DNA of 64,000 bases, from NCBI GenBank assembly GCA_003586115.2, contig QVOM02000112.1, positions 48,346,669 to 48,410,668 on the forward strand, given 5' to 3'. The notes beneath the pieces were generated by a model. That model ran no database searches, was not told the origin of the DNA, and saw only the letters and a program-made list of their open reading frames with translations. Made by a program: the position numbers and the translations under genes. This document shows positions 22,284 to 34,600 of this stretch, one piece after another. Source of the DNA: Salvator merianae. Lineage: Eukaryota > Chordata > Lepidosauria > Squamata > Teiidae. Each line of letters opens with the position of its first letter. Position 1 is the first letter of the stretch.

Positions 22284-22564
22284 AGTAGGCTGAGGCTGGA
22301 GACAGTGACCAGAGTACACACAAACATATGCACTGTGTGCCCTTTTTGCTTTAGTGCAAGCTACTAAGTTGTGGACTTAGGCTTCATGAGAAGTAAACAT
22401 GGGCTAAACAACTGTGATGTAAATGGTCCCTCATTTTCTGCCTCTCTGTCTATCTAAGCTGTGTTCTACTCACACCAGCCATGAGAAAGCATAGAATTCA
22501 TTTCTGCCGAATGCCTGTATTCAGTCACAGAATACACCGTGCCTGGGGAGTTCTGGCATGGACA
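22284..22564. other. No feature recognised
   Basis: No supported gene or repeat. Confidence 0.3.
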
Positions 22565-22622
22565 ATGTTCATTTGTTTGTTCATTCATTCATTTGTTCAT
22601 TCATTTATTCAAGCATTTATAT
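22565..22622. repeat. (TTCA/TTTG)n simple repeat
   Basis: Imperfect TTCATTCATTCATTTG tetranucleotide run. It may be the A-rich tail of a minus-strand LINE fragment at 22623-22680 that resembles 30690-30800 (CTCTTCACCC, CCCAGAG words). Confidence 0.55.
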
Positions 22623-22689
22623 TCCCACTCTTCACCCAAAGATCCCAGAGCAGTCACAACAATAAAAAGACAAAATCGATAAAACACAC

Positions 22690-22965
22690 TAGCCTTTCAA
22701 GACCTGGCCCCATGTTTATGGAACAGTCTTCCTCTGGACCTTTGGCTGGAGAAGGATCTCCTCCACTTTCAGAAGGGGTTGAAGACTTTCCTTTTTAATT
22801 CATCAGAGTGAATCATTTAGATATGTAGCTATGGATGTATGAAGCATCTGATGGGGAATGGGGATGATTTTACATATAGTATTTATATATACATTTGTTT
22901 GTCTCCTAACTGTATATGTTTCTTGTTCTGCTCTTTGGCGAAAGGGGCAATATAATTATTACACT
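22690..22965 (+). mobile_element. L2-like LINE 3' end
   Basis: Sense counterpart of the antisense copy at 16137-16600. CTTTCAAGACCTGGCCCCAT then GGAACAGTCTTCCTCTGGAC and CAGAAGGGGTTGAAGACTTT encode the degraded LWNSLP...KGLKTF end. The 3' UTR with TATATGTTTCTTGTTCTGC and a short ATTATTAC tail follows. Confidence 0.66.
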
Positions 22966-25741
22966 ACATATGTTGCAGGTTTCACTTGCTCAAAACAGTT
23001 GCTGGTAATCAATTCGGGTGTGCAAGATTCACACTGATCGATTCATTTGCATTTCTGTTTGTTGCATTAATGATATGTGATCTATGCAAAGTGTGTGTGT
23101 GTGCGTATGAACTACAAACATAAGAGACTTTCACCACTCTCATCTTATCTAAATACACTAATCACAGAGATAACCTCTCCCACTGTCTTGTTGAAGCAGG
23201 GCTCCCCCCAAAAGACATTTCCCCAGGATGTTACCCTCACCAGGCAGTCTTCAGTGGAAATCCATGGTGCATTCTGGAGGTGATGCATAGCAAGAGTTCA
23301 ATAGTTAATGTTTTAAAATGGCTTACTACCTGGCCCCTTACTATGGAACTGCCATGGACTTCAGCAGAAGTGGTTGTGCATGGTGCAAATGCTGCATAGA
23401 AATCATTTTATAATTTGTTTGTAGAAGCACCCTTAGGGCCCTTGAGAAATATCTAGTGGTGAGAACACTTCTGAAGAGGCATTTTGCCCCAAGAGGAAGT
23501 CCACTGCCAAGACACTCTAGATCAAAACCACTGAAAACAGATGACAAACAAAGCACTTCTCAGAACATTCAGTTCACTCTCCTCTGGAATTCCATAACTA
23601 ACAACACAGTCTGGAACTGTTGAATAACATCTCAAAGATTTTGAGGAAGGAGTCTATTTCCTTTGAAGTGGGGGGAAGTGGGAGTGTGTTGCTCTCAAAT
23701 TTTCAATGTTACCTAAAGGATAAATGGACAATTTTACTTGAAGACCTAGTCATTGAGGTCTACAACCGACCCACATCTGGTATATTTGATCACAGATATG
23801 TGTGGTTGTCATGCCTCTGCGGTCTGGTATATCACAGGGGAGCCATTTTGGTGGCACTCCAGGAAACACTGCCAGAAGTGGGTTCAGCCCAGTACAGCTA
23901 GGCTGGAAACAGCAAAGACCTGGAGCATTCATTCCCAGACTTTGTAGCCTTGACACTGCCTCCAAGGGCTCTTTGGGGGCAACGGCTGGGGCTGAAGCAG
24001 AGTGGGCTGTTCAAATGTGAATGATCCTCTTCCAATCCACTTCAGTTGGAAGAGTTGTGCCATCTCTTGGTTTCATACTACATAGCTCTAGATATCTATC
24101 GATTTGGCATCAATGTAGTAAGTAGTGATATATCATTATGATAAATTAATAGTATATGAAGTCTGAAACAAGCAATATAACTGTACAAAGGAAGAGTTCT
24201 TGATGTTTCTAATGACATCATATAAACTTATGCACTTTGAATTACATAGGTGCCTGCAATAGCAGATTCAAGGTTTTTTGCCCTCCTCTTCTTCCATCTG
24301 CTCCTTCAAATACCATTATATACCAGTAATTCAAGGATAAACCTAAAGATACAACAGTTAGGTCAACTCGTATCTTCTCATTATCTTGAAATAAAGGGTG
24401 TACTCCTCTGCTCAAAGAAACAGAATTTAATTCCAGCTAGTTTTCTTAGGAAATAACTTGTTTTTCAAGATAAATGCAGAATACAGATTTGTATCACAGG
24501 AGCAGTAACTTGCAGGCAAATACACAAAGACATATTAAAGTGAAATGCTTCTGAAATTCCTATCCATCTAGTACTGTATCCCAGACAATATTTGATATAC
24601 AGGAGTTAGATTAAAGAAAAAAATCTTAAGAATTTTATTAAATCTGTTTATATTAGACATATACCTAGATTGTTTATAATAATATGAGAAGGTGTGTATG
24701 TGAACCCTTCGTTTAGTTTGAATGATATGGTTTTGACTGTAGCATTTTCTCTTTCTTTCATAATATTTACAAGAGGAATCAGTTTAAAAGCCATATATAA
24801 TCTCCAATTAGCATGCAGACATCACAAAAGCACATCAATACATCAGTAACATGGAAAACCTGTATTTAATTCAAAGCCTGCCAAATACTATACCAACCAA
24901 GTTATACTCACTTAAAGTTGTTGGAGCTTAACATCATAAACACAACTGAGAGCCTTACCTGTGATGTTCTGGAACAAAGCAGGATGCCCTGCCCTAGAAT
25001 AAGGAACCTATGCTAGCTGGAGTAGAACATAGTTGACCACATCTGAGCAACCCATTCTGTTCCAGCCCATCTGCTGCTCCTGGGGAGTCCTTGGAGGCAG
25101 TGCCAAGGCTTCAAAGTCTGAGAATGAAAGCTTCTGTAGAGTTTGTTCTGGCTATTTTGGGCTGGACCCCCTTCCAGCAGCACTTCCTGGAGTACAACCA
25201 AAATGGGTCCCCTGTAGTATACCAGATCACAGGGATGTGACAACTACATCCCTCTATGTTTGTTATATAGGTTGTGGGCTGGTGTAGATCTTGATCTTAA
25301 GGTCTATAGCTATACTGGTCTAGGGCACCATTTTAGGTGCCCTAGCTCAGTCCATGCTTTGTCCAATGCCGATAGCAGCCCTTTATTCTGGAATTCATTC
25401 CAGATTAACCTTCAGTGTGGAGGTTAATCACACTAACATAAAATTAACTAACCTCTTTCAAATGCTTACTTTAAGAGACTCAGCTTCAGCTGTTCATGGT
25501 AAGCTTTTGGTGTCAGTGCCAGAGGTGAAGGTGCCACCACAGAGAAGATTCTTTTTTTTTAAATTCTTTTCTTCAGTTGATAATAAATGGGGGTGTTTGG
25601 TGAGTACCTTTGAGGAAGGGTGTCCAAACACCTTTTCCCTGGAGGTGCTCCAAAACTCTGGAGGTGAAAATCACCTCAGTGGAGGAGAAGGTTAAGGAGA
25701 TCTGGATGTGCCTCTTCATACCAAGGAACATTCAAAGCTTT
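22966..25741. other. No gene recognised; contains an inverted pair of repeat copies
   Basis: Mostly AT-rich. About 23735-24010 and 25030-25290 are inverted, diverged copies of one non-coding repeat. Shared words include TATCACAGGGGAGCCATTTTGG against CCAAAATGGGTCCCCTGTAG, and CACTGCCTCCAAGG against CCTTGGAGGCAGTG. A third relative may lie near 33235-33300. The stretch 24600-24900 is AT-rich and free of recognised repeats. Confidence 0.4.
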
Positions 25742-25955
25742 GGCTGTGATCAGACACAACAAAAAAGGCATCTCTGAGGTGGTTCAGAGATGGCTTCAAG
25801 GTGCGATTGTTCACACACCAGCCTGCCCCTCCCCTTTCTCATGAACATTCTGTGCTACAAACGGTGGATTAGAGGAGACTGGGGACACCAGGGCCTCACA
25901 CTGTCTCTATGAGGGAGCCTCCAAGTCACCCATTTTGTTATGTCTGAACACAGCC
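25742..25955. mobile_element. TIR element, GGCTGTGATCAGACA family
   Basis: The left end GGCTGTGATCAGACACAACA and right end TGTTATGTCTGAACACAGCC are inverted. The TTT flank occurs on both sides. Internal words CATCTCTGAGG, GATTGTTCACACA, CTCATGAACATTC and TGTCTCTATGAGG define a family with copies at 36541, 36775 (inverted) and 62799. 214 bp, non-coding. Confidence 0.7.
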
Positions 25956-27669
25956 TTTGTCTGATTGAAGGAGTTAATTCTTTCCAGAGCAGGAAATGCC
26001 CACACAGGGAATGGGTTAGACTGATGCAAATGGTGTGTAATTTGTGCTTGGTTTTCACCTCCTGGGAAGGATGCCTAACCCCAACTTATTGAGTGAGGGA
26101 CAGGAAAGAAAAACAAGAGTGGAAGGTGATTTTTACACTTCTCTCCCCTTCCAAAGCTTCCTACATGCATTCTCAACAAAAACTGTGTATAAAATGGTTT
26201 GAGTCTCCTTAGTGAGGTGGCTGGGGGGCTGCTGTCCTTGTCTGATAGCCTGTATGTGCCTCTCTTTTTAATCTTTGCATATCTTTGTTTTAAATTTTAG
26301 GTGCTGTTGTTTACATTAATTATTACTAATTCCAACAAGGCTATCAGTGTTCAGTGTTAGGGGACTCACCCCTAAATAAATAATTCATTTATTGAATTTG
26401 TATAGCCAACCAATGACCAAAGGTACAAAGCAGATATATGTAAATATATATAAATTAAATTAAATTAAATCCATCTCAGTATAAATATATTTTAGTCTGT
26501 AACATTAATTTATTTTAAAAGTCTGAGGTCATCCAGTTTAGCAGAAATATCAAATTTTGTTCTGTCTCTCTAATCTTATGTCCCTCCAGTGCTAAACACT
26601 CTGAGATCCACTGTTAGTTACTTTGTGGGAATACTTAAGTGTTTTGCAAACAGTTCCTGACAATTTCCTGGGACTTTGATGCCATTTGATTAATTAAGAA
26701 ATAGTCTTGTGAATAGACACATAGGCACACCCAGGTGATTTGGGATCAGATGATAAATGGAATAATGTCATTACACTATGTGAGTCATTTTTATCTAGGT
26801 GACAGGAAGGAATAAATTCAGCCAACTCAAAGTGCACACAGTGCTTTTTTCAGCCAGCAAATGCTTTCAAGCCCTTTTGTAGCAATTACCAAAAATTGCT
26901 TACAGGTGGACAGATTCTTTGATACTGTTCAAAAAGTTTGCAGAAGTGCAGTGTATTATAATGCAATCCATTACATTACACTTAGGCCAACAGAGCTTAC
27001 TGGTGAAGACATATTATATAGGGCTGCCGATGTAAAAGCACTTCTTTATCTGCATTCTAGCCTAGAAAGAAAGATCATCTTTCACCGCTGTTTTTACTAT
27101 TCCCTGAAGATTCACAATTCAAGGCCCTGCTAGACAGATTCAGACAATGAGAACACAATGTGGACTTTTCCCAGGAATAGTTTTCCTCCTGCTGAAAACA
27201 ATTTGGGTCAGTTCTATAGCTGATCTCCTTCTAAAGTTTTTATTTTCTTTGTAGATTACTCTGAAACTTAGCAGACTGAAAATACAACTCAAAGCAGATC
27301 ATAAGGTGTGACGTCAGAACCCAAGAACAGCGTGTCTCCCTTCACTACAAAGATATTTTGATGACAAAGCCCAATCAATATTACCCATTTACCCAGTCTT
27401 CCAAGGAAAGGGCAAAGGGCAGAAAGAAAGTGCACATCATTCAGCCCTAATGGAACAACATGTGTATGTAACTTTCCTTGATTGCACCACACTTGTGCCA
27501 AGGACAGATTATTGCACCTGCTGAATGTGAGTTATCCTGTTTGATTGATTACTGTAAGAAATAGGATAGCAGGACTTTGTTACACAGTGAACATCTCCAT
27601 CAGGCTATCCACAATACTAATGTTCTACTTTCCTGTATCCTTTAAGAAAAGCCTGCTGAATTTGATTAA
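25956..27669. other. No gene recognised; AAATT short repeat
   Basis: 1.7 kb AT-rich. A pentanucleotide TAAATTAAATTAAATTAAAT run lies at about 26452-26471. No supported gene. Confidence 0.4.
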
Positions 27670-27670
27670 G

Positions 27671-27785
27671 AAGCCCTTTTGACACTGGGCTTTACTCTGG
27701 ATTATCTTCTGAAATAGGAGCCTGCTATTCCCTTGCTGGTGCAGACTATTGTAGGTCCTGCTTGGTGCATTTCCTGCAACAGAGG
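27671..27785. mobile_element. Partial TTTCTGCACT-family element
   Basis: CCCTTTTGACACTGGGCTTT then ACTCTGGATTATCTTCTGAA and ATAGGAGCCTGCTATTCCC follow the left half of the family seen at 8307 and 17802. The right half is not evident. Confidence 0.45.
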
Positions 27786-29640
27786 AATGGTCATGATACT
27801 CCTTGCTTTCCTTCTACCATGTCCATATGTAACGTGTACTATGGAATGTCCGTATGCATTTTCATTAAGGGATGTGTATAGATCTAGTACTAAATCCATC
27901 CTGCTATTAAAAGGCAGAATGGACTTTGATTTTCATCTGATTTTAAAATGGTACAGATTTTAAAATGTACCAAGAGTGATCCTTTACTTAATGTGATCTG
28001 AGAAAAGGAGGAGTATAGATTTGGTTTAGAAAATGGACAGGGTTTTTAAAAACTTTTTTCTGTGTTAACTTGTGCAACCCTCAAATAAGGCAGAAAAGTT
28101 TATCGGATGAATTGCAGTATTACATGTGACTGAAAGAAGAGTGATCCCCATTTAGGCTGCATCTGCACACAGTAAAAAGAAGCCGTTTGAAAGTGGCTTT
28201 GAGGTGGTAGCATCTGCACACTAGTGCTTCTAATCCACTAAAAAGGCCAAAAAATGCACTTTTAAAGGCCTTTAATGTGGATTAGAGATGGGACAGGAAC
28301 ACTAATGTCCGTGTACCACCACCTCTGTGCAGTTTTCCAGCCACTGTTTTTCAGAAGAGCTGAATCAGCCTATGTGTGCCATTTGTGTGAATATGAACTT
28401 TATTGCTTATGCTTAGCCTGTGCAATTAAATTTTATATGTATGAAGCTTAATTAATTATACGATATATATTTCATCATTCACCAGTGACACTCATTCCGA
28501 GGTACACAAATTCAAGATATTTGCTGAGATGTCTGAAATGCCTCATCACTCGGGAATTGCATACAGCCTACTGTATAAAATCATTGTTTAATCATTGCCG
28601 CCTGCCCTATCTCTTACCCAATCTGAAAGAGGGAGATAAGGGATTGGGAAGGAGGTAAAGGACAGGTGGCAACAGGGGGAGGCACCTTGCCTTTGCACCA
28701 GATTGGATACTGAAATGGTGCAGATCAAAACCAGTTTGGGGCACCTCCCAATCAGCACCTCGCCCCACACTAGCTGCCACTGAACTGTACCGGCTGGCTC
28801 TGGAGGAGGCAACTTCATTAAACAAAGAATAGTTTTATGTCCAAGATTTTAAGGACAGAGCGGGTATGAGATTGATATGTTAACAATATCCAATCTCTCT
28901 TTTCATAGCTTTTATTAATGCTCTGTTTACCAACAGCATCCATTTTCCCTCCCCTCACTCAGAACTGTTTATGTTTCTGATTATACTTTAACCAAGAACA
29001 CTTAAGGACAGAAGACCATATGGTCCACTAAAGCTTTAAAGCCTTAAAAACAATCAGATGTTGTCTCATTAGTTAAACTGAATTAGTAGTAACAGCTCTA
29101 TATCATACCTTGTAGAATTTAGCTTTCGGGAAGCTGGATCCTTTTTTTTCCTTTATAGTTTCGTGAGCTACAATATTTTTGTTCACTATACCTACATGAT
29201 CTGTAATGAGCATTTATTGTGGCAAAAGCAAAAGAATGTGGTTCCTTATTGACAATCAGCTCTTAACTAGCTTATTATCTGTTTGTTTTCACAGATGTTG
29301 CTTATCTTTGTAAATCTCTGCTCTTATTTCCTTTTCCTTCTTGCTCACAAAATCCAATCCAATTCAATATCACTAATTGCAGAATCCTATTGGATTAGTC
29401 TCCATTGCATTTTTACAGCACCACATTTTCCTTTGAGAAGTTGTGGACAAATCTTCATTGTACTGCAAAGATGCATTTTATCTCTACCTTATGTGTCTAC
29501 GATCATTGTCACACCTCACATTTTTTGGAGACAGAGGCCAGCTTAAGTCCTCGGAAACCAGACGCTAAATGGCATTATGAGTTTTTCCAAGGTCTTTCCT
29601 GCCTGGAATGGGATTTCCTAAATTCGAATAATCCCATCTC
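27786..29640. other. No gene recognised
   Basis: AT-rich. 27885-27990 is the partner of the unclassified repeat near 11925-12045. 28157-28340 (GGCTGCATCTGCACAC...) has some inverted character but no clear second end. Confidence 0.35.
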
Positions 29641-30055
29641 TGAGTGTGTTTCAGCAAGAAATGGACCCAGCCAGGTTGTCTCCTGCCACCCTCCAGATGC
29701 TTCCTGCCACTGCGGATGCCTCACAATACTCCCATGCCTCCTGCCCCCCCCATCCCCTGGTGTCCACTGTGGCTATGGTTGCAGCTGCCTCTGCCACCCT
29801 CCCCCACCTCTGCAGCTGCCTCCTGCCACCCCCAAGCTCCTCCGCCTCCCTTCCCCAATTTACCTACTATCAGGAGGGCTTGGATGACAGTGGCTGTGGC
29901 ACACTAAAGTGTGACCAGGCTGAGGAGGCCCAAAATGGCCTCACTCCCCTGTCCGTCCCAGGAATGGACTAAACTATAAAAATGTGACTGCAGCCTTAAT
30001 GTTTTTCCGCACTTTGTGGAGGGGGGGAAGCAATAAGGATATGGATTTTCAGGAT
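29641..30055. other. Pyrimidine-rich, GC-elevated block
   Basis: The plus strand is dominated by CCT/CCC words between 29680 and 29870. Long reading frames here are proline-rich in all three frames, as expected from base composition rather than coding. Confidence 0.45.
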
Positions 30056-30059
30056 GATG

Positions 30060-30545
30060 CCCAAGAGGCAGCGGCTGGTGAGCCACTACTAGCATGGCAG
30101 CCAAGTGAGCTCTGTTGAGCAAAAGACTTTATCCCTCCCATGCCAATGGAGTTGGAGCTTTCCTATTCACTCCCGATCGGTACCTTTGTTCCATGAGCTT
30201 TTCCTGCTTTCTTTTTCTTTTTCTTATTTGCCAATGGATCCAGCTACACTTATTTTTCTCTGCAGGCTCGGTCTGCATTGGCTCCTAGAAAAGAAGGAGG
30301 TGGCTGTGAGCCATTGCTGGTGTGGCAGCCAAGTGAGCCAGGTTGAGCAAAGGACTTTATCCCCTCCACGCTCATGGATTCACCACTGTCCTCCTGTCCA
30401 CCTCCAGCTAGTACGTCCACACCAAAGGGCTTTCCATCCTTGTATTTTTTCCTTTGGATCCAGGTACGTGTATTTTTTTTCTGCAGGCTTGATCCGCATT
30501 TGCTCTTTGGAAAGGGGAGGCGAGCCACTGCTGCCACCATAGCAT
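30060..30545. repeat. Tandem duplication, period about 225 bp
   Basis: GTGAGCCACTACTAGCATGG, CAGCCAAGTGAGCTCTGTTG and AGCAAAAGACTTTATCCC (30079-30140) recur with few changes at 30306-30367. GGATCCAGCTACACTTATTT (30236) recurs as GGATCCAGGTACGTGTATTT (30457). A third partial unit begins near 30520. About 2.2 copies. No element identity found. Confidence 0.62.
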
Positions 30546-30679
30546 CCCTTCTCCAGCCCTCTGCTCCCTTATCCTTGCTAGGGCATTCGCCTGTGGTATT
30601 TTTTCATCCCCTTCCCTTGCACAGCAGGTTTTAATTCCCACACGGAAAATCCAGGCACCAGATCTTTGCCTATAGGAAG

Positions 30680-30800
30680 AACCACATATATTTTATTTTT
30701 ATTTTTATTTCATTTTATTTATTATTAGTATATCGCTCTTCACCCTGAGGCCCCAGAGGGTTTTACATAACAAACAAAATACAGCTGCTGCATGTAAAAG
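30680..30800 (-). mobile_element. LINE tail fragment (CR1/L2-group), antisense
   Basis: A TATTTTTATTTTATT-rich stretch followed by TATATCGCTCTTCACCCTGA and CCCAGAGGGTTTTACATAAC is the reverse complement of the 3' tail style of L2-group LINEs. Short fragment only. Confidence 0.5.
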
Positions 30801-31215
30801 CAGATTCACTCTTGATGTCAGGCTGCTGCTGCGAGCTGCTGGAGGATCTTCCTAGCTTGCTTTTTCTCCTTCCTTTCCCTCAGGCACGTTGGCCCTTTTG
30901 AATACACTTGAGAGAAGGAGGAGCCACTGCTTGGAAGCTGATGGAGTATCTTCCCAGTTATCTGGATTTTTCTAAAGCAAAGATCCGTGTGTCTGGATAG
31001 CCAGATTGTTCTGTTTAAGCCCACAGGTATGCAAAGGTTTATTTATCCAGATTTCTGGATTCTTCTAAGGAAAATAGCCAGAGATTTAAATAATTTGCTG
31101 GAAGCAAACTAGCTACAATGTTTCTAAGCCTTCCTCGCAAATTTATTATGTGTCCACATTTTTGTGCTCTTGTTTTCCTGCTGTCCTAAGCCTGTAAGGA
31201 AGGTTTAGAAACCTT
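30801..31215. other. No feature recognised
   Basis: No supported gene or repeat. Confidence 0.3.
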
Positions 31216-31666
31216 GGGCCTTTTTGCCATCTTGGAATATTTGGAATCAAACATTCCAAGATGGAACAGACCTTGCAGTGAGGAAGCCATTCATACTGCG
31301 AGAGCTGGAACATCCCGGCAATGGGCTTCCAGCACTTGCAGTATGAATGCTGACTGTCTGCACCATGATAGACCAGGGAAACATCCAGCTGCTGCCATGG
31401 TGACCGGGGACATGACACAACTGCACAGCTGCAGCCATGCAGTGCAGGGCAGTGCTTGCACCCAGAAGCAGGTGCAAACACTGTGTACTGGGAGCAGTCC
31501 AGCTGCTTCCAGTACAACTGTGGAGCAGGATTTTGTGCTCCATAGCTAATAGCAATTGGAAGTGGCTGTAGTCTGTCTCCCAATTGCAAGGACCTCTGTG
31601 CAGTGCAGACACACTTCACTAGTGAGCATGCAGATGTTCACTAGTGAAAAAGTGTGGAACAAGTCC
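31216..31666. mobile_element. TIR element, GGGCC...TTGCACTTT family, long copy
   Basis: The left end GGGCCTTTTTGCC precedes a hairpin (CCATCTTGGAAT ... ATTCCAAGATGG). The right end carries a hairpin (TTCACTAGTGAGC ... GTTCACTAGTGAA) before GTGTGGAACAAGTCC. The element at 58434-58860 has the same two hairpins in the opposite order, so the two are inverted copies. Inside are GCAGCTGGA and CACCATGGCAG-type words shared with the family. No TSD is visible in this copy. Confidence 0.65.
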
Positions 31667-34600
31667 ACCATGACAGTGTTTGCGTGCAGCATCCATTCAG
31701 TTAAGTCTCTGTAATTATGGAGAAACAAAATAAAAAATAAGAAGTGAATATTTTGATTTCATTGCCATTTGACATCATTATGAGAACACTGTCTTCACTT
31801 TATCTGCTTGCTAGTGCCTCAGATTTTATTTTGCATATTAATAAATCTATATTTTTGAATCCATTTTGCTTGGAGTTCCCCCTCTGTTCCTCCCAATACT
31901 CAAGGATCCAACTGAAGAGGGGGAAAACTTAAGAAAAAAAAATCCCACCATGGTACTTGGGGATAGTGTCACTGTCTGATAGTGTGAGCCAATCACAGGG
32001 GACCAATCCTGTAGCACCATCAGTCAATCACACACCTGCAGCCAAACTCTAAGGAAAGCCTGATTTTGCAACAAAACATTTGTTGTAATGTAAACAGCAA
32101 TTGCCAACATTTAATGTGGGTTTTCCTTGAAAATGAGAGCAGGGAAACACCACAGAAACAGAATATCCTTTAAAAAAAAATGCAAATCTAACCTACATGT
32201 GTAACTGCATTCTATATCATCCAATCTGAATATAAAACAAATGAACTAAGTAACTTGATTTTTGTTCAGTTTGAGATTATACGGGAAGAACTTTTATGGG
32301 TTAAACAAATTCAGGTTCCTAAACTTCTTGAAGTTCAATCTTCAATGGGGCAATTTTCATTTTGTAACAAATTAGTTTTAGCTCTTATGCGTCATTTTTA
32401 AAAATAGTTTTCTTTTCATGCTTACAGATTTCTGTTTTTCTATTTCTGTACAAACACTTGAAATACGAGGGGGTACAGTTTCCCTGGATGTTAATGGATC
32501 TGTATGTATATCATTACTGCCACCTCCAATTTTCCTGCCATGGATGAATGTGCCTATGTGCTGTTGGACAAGCAGACATGACAATTAAGCAAAATGTCCA
32601 TACAGAACTAATGCTGTTATCAGGAATTCCCACTTGAGTGAAAATTCTGTTTGAATATCATCTCCACCCATCTGCATGGGCAGAAAACTGTTCAGAATTG
32701 AATATTCCTTTAATTGCTTACCCATTCCTAGCTAGAAATAAAAAAATCAATGTATAGGGCAGTGTTCCTCTTATTGCATTTGGCAAAGACACATTAGAAA
32801 AGGAAAATGTCAAATAACATATATGGGAAGTCAGAAGTACTTAACTCTTCTCCATTTGTTACATTGGTGCTGTATCTCCTCCTGGACAATTCCAGATAAG
32901 TATATGCTTGCAAGGAGACAATGGTAAACAATTTTTTAAGCACATACTAAGAACAAATATACTGTAAAACATCAAGTAAATACTGTAGTAATTCCTATTC
33001 ACTGATGCTTACTTGTTTACTTTTCCAACGCCCTTGTAGAGACAGACTCCATTTCCACATGTACATTAAGTATCATGGGACAGAGCTGGATGCCCCATCC
33101 TGGGATCAGGAACTCATCCCAGGCTGATGTGGGACAAGGCTGCCTGCATTGGGATGGCCTGTCATGCTTCAGTCCTTGCTTCTGGCTTTCAAGACTGCAA
33201 TAGCTTCAGAGCTGGTCCTGGAATGGAGACCAGGAATGAAAGTTTCTGGCCTTCATTGTTGTTAGGGGAGCTGTTTTGGTGGCACACCATGGTTCACTGC
33301 CTAAATGGTCACCCATATCCCAGAAGAGGGGGTGTTTGCCTCCCGCTGCTCTGGGACAAGGTCTACTAGCATGTCAGTAGACTTCAATATCAAGGTCTAC
33401 TGGCAAACTAGATTAATGTGCCATTTGGGGTGTTGTAGCTTGATATATGCTCCAACCTGTACAGACGGAGCATGCTAAGAGAGGGCAGAGCTTCTCTTAT
33501 CCTGCACCAGCCATGAGGTCCCTGGATCCTTTCCTAGCATGGGTCAGTATCCAATGAGTCAAGGGCCAGGGGCTGAATGTAAACTGAAGATTTATTTTTT
33601 ATTTTTGGAATGACTATTCTACAAGCATAAAGTATTGTTAATTTTATTAAACAGCTAAGGTACAGAGGTACATTGCACAATTTTACCATTATAATTTTTG
33701 ATGTTCTTATATTCCAAAAAATAATAAAGGCTTGGCATATGTTTACATGAAAAGAAATGCATCCAAAGTACACATTAGATACTGAAGTTATTGCAAACAC
33801 AGAAACTTAACTTGCAAATATTGTTAGAAAACACAACAGATCTAAGTCCTTCTGTTTACGTGTTCTCAACACTGAGCAGATGGCTTAAATGTATTAACTT
33901 CAATCATCTTTGAGTCTTTTTCTTGATCTCCATGCTGTAATGTGCTTTTAAGTTCCTTGTAGGTTACAGTTTAAGCTATTGCTGAAAGAGTCTAGGATTC
34001 AGTTTAACAGCTTTATTCTACAATTAGACTTCTACTCTTTTGGACTGATAAAAAAGCACAGTGCTCAATCAAACTGCAAAGGAAGAAATGACTAATATGT
34101 ATTCCAAATATTACTAAACTACAGCTCTCGTCAACCCTAATAATGAAATATGGTGGCTGAAGTTTCTGGAAGCATAATTTGAAAGACCACACATTAGCCA
34201 CTCTATGCTTAGGAATGCCATGTGGTAATAAGGCTGAGTTCTCATGCAGTTAAAAATAAAACCATCTCTGAGGAGGCTTAGAGGTGGCTCAGCGATGGTT
34301 CACAATTGTGATTGTTCACGCACTGATCCACTCCTTCTTCCCCACTAACATTTTAGGCTAGAAAAGGTGGATTAAGGATGAGAACATGAGGGCCACACCC
34401 TACTAATTTCCTTTCAGCACTGTCCCTTATTCCAGAGCAAATTCTGGAATAAGGGGCAGTAGCCAAGCCCAACCCACTGTGACTGTCATGTTTCATCTGT
34501 ATTGGATGAAGCATGGATTGGGCTAGGCACCCTAGCCTGGTATAGCCGTAAGCCTCTTTAAAACTGTCTGCAGCTGGCCCAGTAGCCTTTATAACATGAT

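Noticed and set aside
26861..27133. 90-codon frame as a possible host exon
   Set aside because: No recognisable domain or clear splice sites. Length is within chance expectation.
29405..29907. Overlapping proline-rich reading frames of 87-160 codons
   Set aside because: All three plus-strand frames are open through a CCT/CCC-rich block, with no domain, splice context or codon bias. Composition explains them.
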